A stretch of 64,000 bases of DNA, taken from Flavobacteriales bacterium (lineage in GTDB: Bacteria > Bacteroidota > Bacteroidia > Flavobacteriales_D > Sanyastnellaceae). The stretch is taken from assembly GCA_002862785.1 (NCBI GenBank), contig PKDZ01000004.1, positions 1 to 64,000 on the forward strand, given 5' to 3'. The notes beneath the pieces are model-generated. The model saw nothing but the letters and a program-made list of their open reading frames with translations. It made no database searches and was not told the DNA's origin. The translations under genes and the position numbers were made by a program. Of this stretch, positions 17,987 to 27,282 are shown one piece after another (position 1 is the stretch's first letter; each line of letters begins with the position of its first letter).

Positions 17987-19903
17987 TCAAGCCCACTCCC
18001 AGCAGGACCGGTAGGCGCCCGTCGCCTCGCAGTGCTGTGTGAATCCGGCATAGAAGCCGTCAGTGCCCAGCGTCGCGCTGTCGCCGATGACGAGCAGGTG
18101 CATCCGGGCGCGGGTCATGGCCACATTCATCCGCCGGTGCTCGGCCAGGAAGCCCACTGTTCCGTCTGCGTTGGACCGGGTCAGGCCGATGACCATGATG
18201 TCGCGCTCCTGGCCCTGAAACCCGTCCACAGTCTGGATGGTGAGCCGGCCTTTCGCGGCGACCACCTCGCTGTGCAGCAGGTCCTCGAGCAGGGTGACTT
18301 GGGCCCGGTAGGGGGCAATGACCCCGATTGAGGCGCTGGGGTGCTGCTCGAGCAATTCGCGAACGCGGTCCACGGTGAAGGCCGCCTCTTCGGGGTTGCG
18401 GATGCTCGCGTGGGACCGGCCCGTGGTGTCGGCCTCCGGCGCGGACCGTTCCTCGTCCCAACCTCGACCCGCCGTGTCGATGAACGTCAGCGGCGGCAGC
18501 TCCCCCAGGGCCCTGCCCGCCACGTCCTGGGCCGCCTGGAGTGCACCTCCGTAGAACGTGACATTCGGGAAGGCCATGATGTCGGCGTGCATGCGATACT
18601 GGGTGTCGAGCAGGTGCACGTTGCGTTCCCGGTCGATGGCCTTCTCAAGCAGGCTCACGCCCAGGCCCGCCTTCAGCGCCGCCGGATCCTTGACCGTGGG
18701 CGGCAACTGGAAGGCATCCCCCGCAAGGACCACGCGCTCGGCCGACCGGATGGGAATCCACGCCGCGGGCTCGAGGGCCTGTCCTGCCTCGTCGAGGATG
18801 GCGGTGCCAAACCGGCGGCCGGTGAGCATGCGGTCGGCGGCCCCGACCAGCGTGCAGCAGACAACCTCCGCCGTCTCCAGCGCCCGCTCGGCCAAGAAGC
18901 CTTCGAGGCGGTCGGCCTCCTTCCTCAGTTCCCGGGCCTCGGCGAAGGCCGCCCGCCGGGCGGCGCGCTGGTCTGCCCCGAAGGTCCGGAACTGCTTGTC
19001 GGCTTCGCGGGCGGCCTCCTCCGCCTGCTTGCGGAAGGCCTTGACCTGTTTGTGGTCGGGGTCGGCCGCCACGAGGCGGTCCAGCGCACGATCGACGACG
19101 GCCGGATCGACCCGCATGGGATGGCCGATCCGGACCACATTGAGGCCCACGGCTCCAAGCCGCTCGACGAGGAGGTCGGCCGCCGCATTGGACGGTGTGG
19201 CACACAGCACCTTCTCCCCCCGACGGACGAGCGCCTTGACGAGCTGGACGAGGGTGGTGGTCTTTCCGGTTCCGGGCGGGCCGTGAAGGGTCGTGACCTC
19301 TGCGGCACTGAGGGCGTGGGCCACGGCGCGGTTCTGGGAGTCGTTCAGGTCGGGATGCGCGAAAGGATCGGGCTCAACCGGCTCGGGCCGGGCGTATCCG
19401 AGGACGACCTCCCGAAGCGCTGCGAGGCGGCTGGGCTTGCCGTCCCGGCCCGCATTGAGGACGTCGGACAGGGCCCGCGCCATTTCCTTGAAGCTCCGTT
19501 CGTCGAACCGGGCATCGAGGATCCAGCTGCGGTGCGTCGCTTGTTCGGGGAGCTCGTCTCCATCGAGGACCACCTCGGCTTCCAATCCCCGCGCGGAGCG
19601 GACGATGCCCCGGTGGGACACGGCCTCGCCCTTGGCATCCGATGAAGACAGTTGCACGGCCGATCCCGACCGAAACGCCCCGGACTCACCAGATTCAGCC
19701 TGGATCTCCACCGTGGGTCGCCCACCCAAGGTGAAGGCGGTGCGGACAATGCTGACGGGGGCCCAGGTGAGCCCCTCGGCCTTGCGGCGTGCCACAGGCT
19801 GGCCTTCGAGGATGGCGGCGTACCGCGCTTCCTCCGCCCGGTGCTCGAGGACGAGCGCTTCGGTCAGGGCGGACAACTCCGCGATGCTGTCGCGGTGGGC
19901 CAT
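17987..19903 (-). CDS. Superfamily 1 (UPF1/IGHMBP2-like) DNA/RNA helicase
   Basis: 638 residues with the full SF1B helicase set: Walker A GPPGTGKT (motif I), motif Ia CATPSNAAADLL, DEAGQ (motif II), GDAFQLPPT (motif III), DTQYRMH (motif IV), TVDGFQGQERD (motif V) and RRMNVAMTRA (motif VI). A beta-barrel-like 1B region comes before and a charged coiled-coil insertion (about 290-335) after motif Ia. The IGHMBP2-like group unwinds nucleic acid 5' to 3'; the bacterial role is unclear but probably repair or RNA metabolism. It is 6 bp downstream of the gliding-type cargo gene and probably in one transcript with it, an unrelated pairing. Confidence 0.92.
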   Translation of the reverse strand: MAHRDSIAELSALTEALVLEHRAEEARYAAILEGQPVARRKAEGLTWAPVSIVRTAFTLGGRPTVEIQAESGESGAFRSGSAVQLSSSDAKGEAVSHRGIVRSARGLEAEVVLDGDELPEQATHRSWILDARFDERSFKEMARALSDVLNAGRDGKPSRLAALREVVLGYARPEPVEPDPFAHPDLNDSQNRAVAHALSAAEVTTLHGPPGTGKTTTLVQLVKALVRRGEKVLCATPSNAAADLLVERLGAVGLNVVRIGHPMRVDPAVVDRALDRLVAADPDHKQVKAFRKQAEEAAREADKQFRTFGADQRAARRAAFAEARELRKEADRLEGFLAERALETAEVVCCTLVGAADRMLTGRRFGTAILDEAGQALEPAAWIPIRSAERVVLAGDAFQLPPTVKDPAALKAGLGVSLLEKAIDRERNVHLLDTQYRMHADIMAFPNVTFYGGALQAAQDVAGRALGELPPLTFIDTAGRGWDEERSAPEADTTGRSHASIRNPEEAAFTVDRVRELLEQHPSASIGVIAPYRAQVTLLEDLLHSEVVAAKGRLTIQTVDGFQGQERDIMVIGLTRSNADGTVGFLAEHRRMNVAMTRARMHLLVIGDSATLGTDGFYAGFTQHCEATGAYRSCWEWA

Positions 19904-19909
19904 GGTCGA

Positions 19910-22303
19910 TTACTGGCGGTCGCGCAGGATCTGGAGGGGACCGACATAGCGGAACCCTTCGCCGTTCTCCGTGATGACCCCGTTGTGCTCGATGTCCTCG
20001 AGCGGCAGGTCATAGGAGTTGACGTCCATTTGCACGTAATAGGTGCCCTCGGCCGCCTCCTCCTCGTCCGGGGACCACGTGTTCTCGTAGTCCTCCTGGT
20101 AGTAGAGGACCTCGCCCCACCGGTTGTAGACCGTGAGCCTGGGACCGAGGGAACTGATGGCGTTGCCTTTGATTTCGAAGGCGTCGTTCTCTCCGTCGTT
20201 GTTGGGCGTGAAGACGTTGGGGATCAATTCGATGGCGCAAGGGCCGAAGTTGACGTCGAAGCTCATCGCGTCCTCTCCGATGCACGGCGGGGCCATGCTG
20301 ACCACCACGTTGTACACGTCCGTCGAGTTCACCGTGAGGACACTGCCCGTCTCGGCGAGGGTGCCTCCCAGTCCGGAACTCCAGACGAACTCGAGCTCCC
20401 ATTCGGAGACCCCGAGGTCGGGCACGAGGATGTGGTCGTCTCCGATGCACAGGCCGAAGAGCTCCTGATCCGGACCGAGGACCGGCGGGGCGTAGACGCC
20501 GACCGGCACCGTGGCGCTGGCAAGACACTCGTCGATGTTGCCGCCGGTCATGTTCATCGTCACGGTGACGTTGACCGGAGAATCCAAACCGTCCACCGTG
20601 GCCGTCGCACCGCTGCTGTTGCCGCTGAGCGGATTGATGGATCCGTCCGTGGTCTCCCACGTCCAGTCGACGTTAAGGTTGCCGGGGACATCCGACGTGG
20701 TGGCCGTCAGTTCAACCGGTACGCCGCACCAGTTGTCGGCGGCCGTCAGGTCCACCTCCGGGGCGGGCTCCACCGTCACGATCATGGTGTCGGACGACGT
20801 GCAGCCAAAGTCGTTGGTGACGGTGTAGACGTATTCGAAGATGCCCTGGTTCTCTGGCAGAATGCTGATGTTGTCACAGTCCCCGCCGTCGTCCACGATG
20901 AAGGGGCCGGTCCAGAAGCTGCTGTCGCAGTCGGCGCCGATTTGCGGCGTGAAGACGATGGGATCGGGATACAGGCTCGGCTCGAAGTTGATGTACCAAT
21001 CGAAGATGAAGCCATTGTCCGACCCCCAGCTGTCGCACACCTCGATGGTCCAGGTGCCGTTGAGCGGACAGCCTTCCAGCAAGGTCCAAGGCTGGGCCGA
21101 CTCATAGATTCCGCTCGGCAGGGTGCCGCCGGCGTTGTCCGCCCAGGTGCCGTTCGTGGCGTCCGGGGACCAGAAGTAATCGTATCCGACGCCCGGGTCA
21201 TTGGCCTGGGCATCCACGTCGACCGGCTCCCCGAGATAGGTGCCGCCCCCACCCTGCTGGTGCACGCCCATCGAACTGCCGTCGGGGCAGATGAACGAGA
21301 TCGTGAGGTCGCCCATGAAGCTGTGCTCGAAGTTGATGAAGAAGTTCTCGAAGTCCTCCGCCGACTCGATCACCTGGCCCGAGTTGAAGGCGGTGTAGAC
21401 GATGGACGAGCTGAAGCACTGCGTTTGGTCATCCGGGATGAAGAGTCCGCCGCCAAAGTCCACGTTGGGTGAGCTGTCGTAGGTGATGCCCTCGGCCACA
21501 CCCGTCACCGGGTACTCCTCGCCAGCGCAGATTTGCAGGTCCTGCGTCGTGCCCTCGAAGCTCGTAGGGGTGGAGACCAGAATGAGGTGGTCGACGAGGT
21601 TTCCGTTCGGGCAGTCGTTGTTGTCGACCAAGTACAGCTGGACGTTGTACGCCCCCGGCTCGTCGTAGCTGTGGGTCACTTCCGGGCCCGAGGTGTCGGA
21701 GTTGCCATCATCGAAGTCCCATTCCCAGCTCGCGATGAGGAAGTCCTCGGCTGCCGTGGATCCGGTGCCGTCGAACTGGATTTCCTCCCCGACGCAGATC
21801 TGCAGCGGAACGGTTTCGACCGCGCCATCGATGGTGGTGACCACGTTGGCTTCAGGACGCTGGCAAGGCTCCTCACAGATGACCTCGGCGGTCCAGTTGG
21901 AGTTCTCCGTGGCGTCCGACGTGAATTGCCAGGTGATGCACCCGGAGGCATTCGTGACATCGTCCATCTGGCTCCAGATGTCCTGGCCCTGCAAGTTAAA
22001 GCCGGTGTAGACCCCATCGGGCTGCCCGACCGCCTCATCCGAGAGCCACATGAAGAGGGTGTCCCCTGCGCCGAGGGCGCAGAGGTTGAAGTAGAAGTTG
22101 ATGACCGGATCCGCCGGTAGGTCCGGACAGAAGGTCATCGTGAAGTCGGCGTTGGGGGTGGCGTCTCCCGCGGTCAGGCCGTTGTCGACGAAGAAGAAGT
22201 CACAGCCGGTGTAGGTGCCGCCCTGGGAAATGGACACCTCCTGTGACCACATCGACAGGGACAGGCCCACAAAGGCCAGGAGGGCAAGAATGCGGTTCGG
22301 CAT
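19910..22303 (-). CDS. Secreted PKD / P-domain protein with gliding-motility-type T9SS C-terminal domain
   Basis: 797 residues with signal peptide (MPNRILALLAFVGLSLSMWSQ). Order: a CUB-like N-terminal domain (about 22-145); a PKD domain with WEWDFDDGNSDTS and VTHSYDEPG (about 165-245); a proprotein-convertase P-like domain (about 310-440, FEHSFMGDLTISFICPDGS and CPLNGTWTIEVCDSWGSDNG); Ig-like modules; and a terminal gliding-motility C-terminal domain (IPNVFTPNNDGENDAFEI, TVYNRWGEVLYY). The last is a type B T9SS sorting signal. Likely a large surface adhesin or matrix protein. Preceded by a small secreted protein gene, 9-bp gap. Confidence 0.9.
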   Translation of the reverse strand: MPNRILALLAFVGLSLSMWSQEVSISQGGTYTGCDFFFVDNGLTAGDATPNADFTMTFCPDLPADPVINFYFNLCALGAGDTLFMWLSDEAVGQPDGVYTGFNLQGQDIWSQMDDVTNASGCITWQFTSDATENSNWTAEVICEEPCQRPEANVVTTIDGAVETVPLQICVGEEIQFDGTGSTAAEDFLIASWEWDFDDGNSDTSGPEVTHSYDEPGAYNVQLYLVDNNDCPNGNLVDHLILVSTPTSFEGTTQDLQICAGEEYPVTGVAEGITYDSSPNVDFGGGLFIPDDQTQCFSSSIVYTAFNSGQVIESAEDFENFFINFEHSFMGDLTISFICPDGSSMGVHQQGGGGTYLGEPVDVDAQANDPGVGYDYFWSPDATNGTWADNAGGTLPSGIYESAQPWTLLEGCPLNGTWTIEVCDSWGSDNGFIFDWYINFEPSLYPDPIVFTPQIGADCDSSFWTGPFIVDDGGDCDNISILPENQGIFEYVYTVTNDFGCTSSDTMIVTVEPAPEVDLTAADNWCGVPVELTATTSDVPGNLNVDWTWETTDGSINPLSGNSSGATATVDGLDSPVNVTVTMNMTGGNIDECLASATVPVGVYAPPVLGPDQELFGLCIGDDHILVPDLGVSEWELEFVWSSGLGGTLAETGSVLTVNSTDVYNVVVSMAPPCIGEDAMSFDVNFGPCAIELIPNVFTPNNDGENDAFEIKGNAISSLGPRLTVYNRWGEVLYYQEDYENTWSPDEEEAAEGTYYVQMDVNSYDLPLEDIEHNGVITENGEGFRYVGPLQILRDRQ

Positions 22304-22312
22304 GTCGGTGGT

Positions 22313-22729
22313 TCAGCGTTGACCCTTGGTCCGGCGGGTGAGGTGCCGGCTGAACAGTCCCTGGCAGCGTTCGGCACTGTGGAATTGCAGTGCGCCGCGT
22401 TCGCCCACCTTGAAGTTGGTCGGCAGGCTCGGATCGGAACTGTACTCGATGGCCCAATCGCGCGGATCAAAGGTCGTCGGGTCGAAATCGGCTGCAGAAA
22501 AGGCGGTGGTGCCGTCGGCGGACGGGGTGCCCTCGAGGTCCGGGAATTGGACGCCCTTCGGCATGTCAGCCACAAAAATCCAGCCCTCGGCGGCCACGAA
22601 GGCGTCGAATTCGGGACCGGAGTGGGACTCGATGGACAGCGTTGTGCCCTGCGTCTGCTGGGCATTCACGTGTTGCGGGGCCATCCAGCAGAGGGCGAGG
22701 ATGGCGGGGATTAGGCGGTTCACTTGCAT
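22313..22729 (-). CDS. Small secreted hypothetical protein
   Basis: 138 residues, with a signal peptide of about 24 residues ending at VNAQ. The mature protein is acidic in the middle and ends in a basic tail (RHLTRRTKGQR). I recognise no family. It lies 9 bp upstream of the gliding-type cargo gene and is probably co-transcribed with it, so it could assist or accompany that surface protein. The ATG is at 22729, just after the 80-bp divergent intergenic region shared with the GNAT-like gene. Confidence 0.65.
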   Translation of the reverse strand: MQVNRLIPAILALCWMAPQHVNAQQTQGTTLSIESHSGPEFDAFVAAEGWIFVADMPKGVQFPDLEGTPSADGTTAFSAADFDPTTFDPRDWAIEYSSDPSLPTNFKVGERGALQFHSAERCQGLFSRHLTRRTKGQR

Positions 22730-22809
22730 GGTTTCCTCAATCTAACCCACCTCAGGAGGCAGGAGTTGCTCGAAAGTACCACATTTGCGGCCCCTCGATT
22801 CCGATTGCG

Positions 22810-23976
22810 ATGAGACTTATCGAAGTCAACGACAAGAAAACCCGCGCCGCCTTCCACGCCGTACCCGACGCCATCTACACCGCCAACCCCGTGTGGATCC
22901 CCCACCTCCGGCAAGACATCGACAAGGTGTTCGACCCGGAGAAGAACCGCCTCTTCAAGAAGGGCGCGAAGGCCATGCGCTGGCTGGCGCAGGACGACAA
23001 CGGCCGGTGGGTCGGCCGCATTGCTGCCTTCGTCAATCCCAAATACAGCGGGGGGATGGAGCAGCCAACCGGCGGCATCGGGTTCTTCGAATCCACGGAC
23101 GACGACGCCGTGGCCACGCTGCTCTTTGATGCCGCCGAGGCCTGGCTCCAACAGGAAGGCATGGAGGCCGTGGACGGCCCGATCAACCTCGGAGAGAAAG
23201 ACCGCTACTGGGGGCTGCTCGTCCACAATTTCACGGCCTTGCCAAGCTATGCTCTCAACTACAACCCGGCCTACTATGAGCGCTTCTTTCGGGACCGCGG
23301 CTACCAGACGTATTACGAGCAATACATCTATGGGCGCCCCGTCCAAGCGGAGATCCAAGAGCCCTTTGAGCGGAAACGGGCCCAAATCGAGGCAAGGGGC
23401 GGCTACCAGGTGATCACGGCGCGGGACCTCACCCAAGATGAGCTCGCCGGGCATTTCTGTACGGTCTACAACAACGCCTGGGGTGGCCACCACGGCTTTG
23501 CCAAGATGCCGCTGAAGCAGGCCCAGCGGACCGTGAAAGCCCTGAAGCCCGTGATGGACCCCGACATCATCTTCTTCGTTCTGCACGAGGAGAAGCCCGT
23601 GGCCTTCTACGTCAACATCCCCGAGCTCAACCAAATCTTCCGTCATGTCCGTGGCAACCTTGACGCCATCGGCAAACTGAAGTTCCTCTACCACAAATGG
23701 CGCAAGACCTCCGACATCATGGTCGGCCTCGTCTTCGGCATTGACCGGGAATACCACGGACAGGGGCTCGATGGGTACCTCATCGACATCGCCGGCAAAC
23801 AGATCCAGGCCAAGGGTCGCTACCACTCCACCACCCTGACCTGGATTGGCGACTTCAATCCGAAGATGATCCGCATCGCGGAAAACCTTGGTACGGAACG
23901 CACCCGGACGTATCACACCCTGCGCAAGCTCTTCGATCCCGAGGCCCCGTTCAAGCGGGTGCCAATCGCGAAATGA
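22810..23976 (+). CDS. GNAT-like acyltransferase family protein, conserved in Bacteroidota
   Basis: 388 residues from ATG 22810 (MRLIEVNDKK). The C-terminal half resembles the GNAT fold (IFFVLHEEKPVAFYVNIPEL; VGLVFGIDREYHGQGLDGYLI as a Q/RxxGxG/A-type acetyl-CoA motif). The N-terminal half contains repeated aromatic and DGPINLGEKDRYWG segments typical of a Bacteroidota-specific family of about 390 residues. No substrate is known. An in-frame extension upstream to 22642 crosses the neighbouring gene and is rejected. It stands alone, followed by the tRNA pair. Confidence 0.72.
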   Translation: MRLIEVNDKKTRAAFHAVPDAIYTANPVWIPHLRQDIDKVFDPEKNRLFKKGAKAMRWLAQDDNGRWVGRIAAFVNPKYSGGMEQPTGGIGFFESTDDDAVATLLFDAAEAWLQQEGMEAVDGPINLGEKDRYWGLLVHNFTALPSYALNYNPAYYERFFRDRGYQTYYEQYIYGRPVQAEIQEPFERKRAQIEARGGYQVITARDLTQDELAGHFCTVYNNAWGGHHGFAKMPLKQAQRTVKALKPVMDPDIIFFVLHEEKPVAFYVNIPELNQIFRHVRGNLDAIGKLKFLYHKWRKTSDIMVGLVFGIDREYHGQGLDGYLIDIAGKQIQAKGRYHSTTLTWIGDFNPKMIRIAENLGTERTRTYHTLRKLFDPEAPFKRVPIAK

Positions 23977-24006
23977 GCCTGCAATCGAGGGAAATGTGCG
24001 CAGGTG

Positions 24007-24036
24007 TTTGACGGGTCGACATTCCCTCTATCTTTG
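24007..24036 (+). promoter_or_regulatory. Promoter of the tRNA-Lys/tRNA-Leu pair (TTTG-N18-TATCTTTG)
   Basis: TTTG at 24007-24010 and TATCTTTG at 24029-24036 match the Bacteroidota housekeeping promoter with 18-nt spacing. The pair starts 45 nt upstream of tRNA-Lys. Confidence 0.75.
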
Positions 24037-24080
24037 CGCCCCCTTCCGGAGGCCCCGACGGGAGCCGAAGGAGGTTCGGA

Positions 24081-24154
24081 CACCCCCTAGCTCAGCTGGT
24101 TAGAGCATCTCACTTTTAATGAGAGGGTCCTGGGTTCGAGCCCCAGGGGGGTGA
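24081..24154 (+). tRNA. tRNA-Lys (anticodon TTT)
   Basis: 74 nt with a full cloverleaf: acceptor CACCCCC/GGGGGTG, D-arm with AGCTCAGCTGGTTAGAGC, anticodon stem TCTCA/TGAGA with loop CTTTTAA (anticodon TTT), T-arm CTGGG-TTCGAGC-CCCAG. CCA is encoded at 24155-24157 and abuts the next tRNA with no spacer. Confidence 0.97.
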
Positions 24155-24157
24155 CCA

Positions 24158-24241
24158 GCCCAGGTGCTGAAATTGGTAGACAGGCATGGTTGAGGGCCAT
24201 GTGTCCATTAGGGCGTGCGGGTTCGAGTCCCGCCCTGGGCA
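24158..24241 (+). tRNA. tRNA-Leu (anticodon GAG)
   Basis: 84 nt type II tRNA: acceptor GCCCAGG/CCTGGGC, D-arm with AAATTGGTAGAC, anticodon stem CATGG/CCATG with loop TTGAGGG (anticodon GAG), an extended variable arm, and T-arm GTTCGAGTCC. CCA is encoded at 24242-24244. It starts directly after the CCA of tRNA-Lys. Confidence 0.97.
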
Positions 24242-24255
24242 CCAGCACAAACGAA

Positions 24256-24281
24256 GAGAGCCGCGGACTTCCGCGGCTCTC
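24256..24281 (+). terminator. Perfect hairpin after the tRNA pair, probable terminator
   Basis: An 11-bp perfect inverted repeat GAGAGCCGCGG/CCGCGGCTCTC with ACTT loop, 12 nt past the tRNA-Leu CCA. There is no T-run after it, so it may act as a processing or pause site rather than a strong intrinsic terminator. Confidence 0.55.
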
Positions 24282-24412
24282 TCATTCCCAGCCTTTCCCG
24301 TTTTGTGCAACGAATTGATTTCGTGGAGGATGCAACCATTCCGTGTCAAAAGTACACACTCAACTTACTCACATTCAGCGCATTAAGTTCATTAAGAAAG
24401 CAAAGAGGCTCC

Positions 24413-24420
24413 TATTTTTG
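24413..24420 (+). promoter_or_regulatory. -7 element (TATTTTTG) of the ammonium transporter gene
   Basis: Exact TAnnTTTG match, 32 nt before the ATG, in an AT-rich stretch (about 24340-24420) unusual for this GC-rich window. No clear -33 TTG. Confidence 0.55.
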
Positions 24421-24452
24421 GCCCCGACCCGCTGACACCAAGACCCCACACC

Positions 24453-25745
24453 ATGGGCAAGAAGCTCAATTTCCTCGCACTCTCCCTGCTCACCCTGCTC
24501 GCCCTGCTCGGCGGCGCCTTCACCGAGACCGGCGCCGAATGGCAGGAGGTCGCCAAGGCCAATCCCGGCGATGTGGCCTGGATGATCGTCGCGAGCGCCT
24601 TCGTGCTCCTGATGACCCCGGGCCTCGCCTTTTTCTATGGAGGCATGGTGGACCGGAAAAACGTCATCTCCACCATGCTCCAGAGCTTCGCGGCCCTCGG
24701 CGTCATCAGTGTTGTTTGGGTCGTGGTCGGCTTTAGTTTGTGCTTTGGGGACAGCCTCGGCGGCATCATCGGAAACCCCCTGACCTTCCTGAACTTCCGC
24801 AACGTCGGAGCCGCCCCCCACCCGGAAATTGGAGCGGGCCTCCCCTTCCTGCTCTTCGCTTTGTTCCAGCTGAAGTTCGCCATCATCACCCCGGCCCTCT
24901 TCACCGGCAGCATGGCAGGCCGCATCCGATTCCGGAGCTACATCCTGTTCATGGTGCTATTCACCCTGTTCATTTACGCCCCGCTCGCCCACATGACGTG
25001 GCACCCCGACGGCCTCCTGATGAACCTCGGGGTTCTCGACTTCGCCGGGGGCACGGTGGTGCACATGTCGGCCGGTTTCGCCGCCCTCGCCGGCGCCGTG
25101 CACCTCGGGCCGCGCAACATTGATCGGCTCGAACACGCCAACATCCCCTTCATCATCCTCGGCACGGGACTGCTGTGGTTCGGCTGGTTCGGATTCAATG
25201 CCGGCTCCGCGCTCGGCGCCAATGACGACGCCGTGCTCGCCCTCGCCAACACGCACTTCGCCTCGGCCGCGGGCATGATCACCTGGATGTTCTACGAGCG
25301 CTACAAGGGCCGCAAGATGAATGCGGTGGGCGCTTGCATCGGCGCCATCGTCGGCCTGGTGGCCATCACCCCGGCCGCCGGTTTCGTGACCGTGCAGGAA
25401 AGCGTGGCCATTGGTTTCATCGCCGCCCTCGTATCCAACTGGGCGATTGCCCGCCAGTCCAAGAGCGGCCTCGACGACACCCTTGATGTGTTTCCGTCCC
25501 ACGGAGTTGGCGGCATGGTCGGCATGGTGCTCACCGGCGTCTTTGCGGCGGATGTCGGACTCACCTCCGGCGAGACGGACACGTTCCTCTGGCACCTCGT
25601 CGCCTTGGTCGGCGTGGCCATCTTCACCTTCGGGGCCAGCCTCTTGCTGTTCAAGCTGGTGGACAAGGCCATTCCCTTGCGCGTGACCGGCTGGCAGGAG
25701 ACGCTCGGACTCGACGAAAGCCAGCACGGGGAGACGGTCGACTGA
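24453..25745 (+). CDS. amt: Ammonium transporter
   Basis: 430 residues, the Amt/Mep/Rh family length, with an N-terminal hydrophobic leader and about 11 membrane helices. Visible are the first gate motif [14 protein letters not shown], the two pore histidines in [10 protein letters not shown] and [11 protein letters not shown], and the conserved [15 protein letters not shown]. It conducts NH4+/NH3 across the inner membrane under low nitrogen. No glnK (PII) gene follows it here, unlike the common amtB-glnK pair; the next gene is a helicase with its own promoter. Confidence 0.95.
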   Translation: MGKKLNFLALSLLTLLALLGGAFTETGAEWQEVAKANPGDVAWMIVASAFVLLMTPGLAFFYGGMVDRKNVISTMLQSFAALGVISVVWVVVGFSLCFGDSLGGIIGNPLTFLNFRNVGAAPHPEIGAGLPFLLFALFQLKFAIITPALFTGSMAGRIRFRSYILFMVLFTLFIYAPLAHMTWHPDGLLMNLGVLDFAGGTVVHMSAGFAALAGAVHLGPRNIDRLEHANIPFIILGTGLLWFGWFGFNAGSALGANDDAVLALANTHFASAAGMITWMFYERYKGRKMNAVGACIGAIVGLVAITPAAGFVTVQESVAIGFIAALVSNWAIARQSKSGLDDTLDVFPSHGVGGMVGMVLTGVFAADVGLTSGETDTFLWHLVALVGVAIFTFGASLLLFKLVDKAIPLRVTGWQETLGLDESQHGETVD

Positions 25746-25809
25746 CTGTCCCCAACGCGTTCTTGGCAATCGATGGCAAACTGCACGCCCAGCGGCTCCC
25801 GGCTGGCGC

Positions 25810-25817
25810 TACCTTTG
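25810..25817 (+). promoter_or_regulatory. -7 element (TACCTTTG) of the DEAD-box helicase gene
   Basis: Exact TAnnTTTG match, 13 nt before the ATG at 25831. Confidence 0.55.
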
Positions 25818-25830
25818 TCCTGAACCGGCG

Positions 25831-27273
25831 ATGGACCTGCGGATGCGCATGGGACGGCATCGCCACCCACAACCCCAGACCCCCTTGTCCGATTTCCATT
25901 CGCTCGGATTGAGCGAACCCCTCATGCGGGCCCTCGTTCCCCTTGGCTACGAGACCCCCACCCCCATTCAGGCCCAGGCCATTCCTCACGTCATGGACGG
26001 CAAAGACGTCCTCGGTGTCGCCCAGACCGGCACCGGCAAGACGGCCGCCTTTTCCCTGCCCATGCTCCATCGGCTCGGCAAGCAGCCGCGCCGGGAAGGC
26101 CGCAGGGTCATCCGCGCCCTGATCCTGAGCCCAACCCGCGAACTGACCGCCCAAATCGGCGAGAGCATTCGCGACTACAGCCAGCACCAGAAGCTCGACC
26201 ACACGGTCATCTTCGGCGGGGTCAAACAGGGCAAGCAAGTCGCGGCTCTACAGCGTGGCGTGGACATTGTTGTGGCCACACCAGGGCGCCTTCTGGACCT
26301 CATCAACCAGGGCTACATCCGATTGGATCACCTTGAGTACTTCGTGCTGGACGAGGCGGACACGATGCTGGACATGGGCTTCATCCACGACATCCGAAAG
26401 GTCATCAAGCTCTTGCCCCCGAGACGACAGTCGCTGTTCTTCTCGGCTACGATGCCGCAGAACATCCAAGAACTGGCCGACACCATCCTGCTGGACCCAG
26501 TGACCGTCGAGGTCGAGCGCCGAAGCAGTGCGGCGGAAACAGTGGAACAAAAGGTGTATTTCGTGCGCCAGGCCGAGAAGAAGCACCTGCTGGTCGATGT
26601 GCTGACCGCACCGGATGTGACGAGTGCGTTGGTCTTCACCCGCACGAAATACGGCGCGGACAAACTGGTCCGCCACCTCCGAAAAGAGGGCGTGCGCAGT
26701 GAAGCCATCCACGGCAACAAGAGCCAGCCACAGCGGGAAAAGGCGATGAAGGCCTTCAAACGCGGTGACCTTGGCGTGCTGGTGGCCACCGACATCGCCG
26801 CCCGCGGCATCGACGTAGACGAGCTCAGCCACGTCATCAACTTCGAGATCCCAAACATCCCCGAGACCTACGTGCACCGCGTCGGGCGGACGGGCCGTGC
26901 CGGAGCGGAAGGCATCGCCATTTCCTTCTGCAACGAGGAGGACGAGCGCACTTACCTCCGCGACATCCAGCGGCTCATCCGCAAAGAGGTACCGCTGGAC
27001 ACCAATCAGGACTACCACAATCCGCTTCCTCCCATCCCGCTCGACTCCGGACGCTCCGGTGGAGGGCGCCCCGACGGACAGGGCCCCGGAAAAAACAAAA
27101 CGGGCCGAAACCGCAAGGGCCACGGCGGTCAAGGCAAACGGAGACGTCCACAGGGCGGAGGAGGTGGTCCCAAGGGGCAGAATGGACCCGGAAGTCAGGG
27201 GGGACAAGGCAACGGAAACCGCCGGCGAAACAAGAACCGCCGTCGGCGTCCTGAAGGAGGTGGCGCGCACTAA
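25831..27273 (+). CDS. DEAD-box ATP-dependent RNA helicase (RhlE-like)
   Basis: 480 residues with all core motifs: Q motif ([11 protein letters not shown]), [22 protein letters not shown], the DEAD box DEAD, SAT, ARGIDV and HRVGRTGR. The core ends at about residue 385; the last ~95 residues are a Gly/Lys/Arg/Asn-rich low-complexity tail ([10 protein letters not shown]), probably RNA-binding and disordered, as in RhlE-type proteins. Likely role is rRNA maturation or mRNA turnover, possibly with cold adaptation. It is followed after 9 bp by a Crp/Fnr regulator on the same strand. Confidence 0.95.
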   Translation: MDLRMRMGRHRHPQPQTPLSDFHSLGLSEPLMRALVPLGYETPTPIQAQAIPHVMDGKDVLGVAQTGTGKTAAFSLPMLHRLGKQPRREGRRVIRALILSPTRELTAQIGESIRDYSQHQKLDHTVIFGGVKQGKQVAALQRGVDIVVATPGRLLDLINQGYIRLDHLEYFVLDEADTMLDMGFIHDIRKVIKLLPPRRQSLFFSATMPQNIQELADTILLDPVTVEVERRSSAAETVEQKVYFVRQAEKKHLLVDVLTAPDVTSALVFTRTKYGADKLVRHLRKEGVRSEAIHGNKSQPQREKAMKAFKRGDLGVLVATDIAARGIDVDELSHVINFEIPNIPETYVHRVGRTGRAGAEGIAISFCNEEDERTYLRDIQRLIRKEVPLDTNQDYHNPLPPIPLDSGRSGGGRPDGQGPGKNKTGRNRKGHGGQGKRRRPQGGGGGPKGQNGPGSQGGQGNGNRRRNKNRRRRPEGGGAH

Positions 27274-27282
27274 CTTTCCTTC

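Noticed and set aside
24245-24452. Integration site or mobile element next to the tRNA pair
   Set aside because: No integrase, no direct repeat of the tRNA end, and the following gene is an ordinary ammonium transporter.
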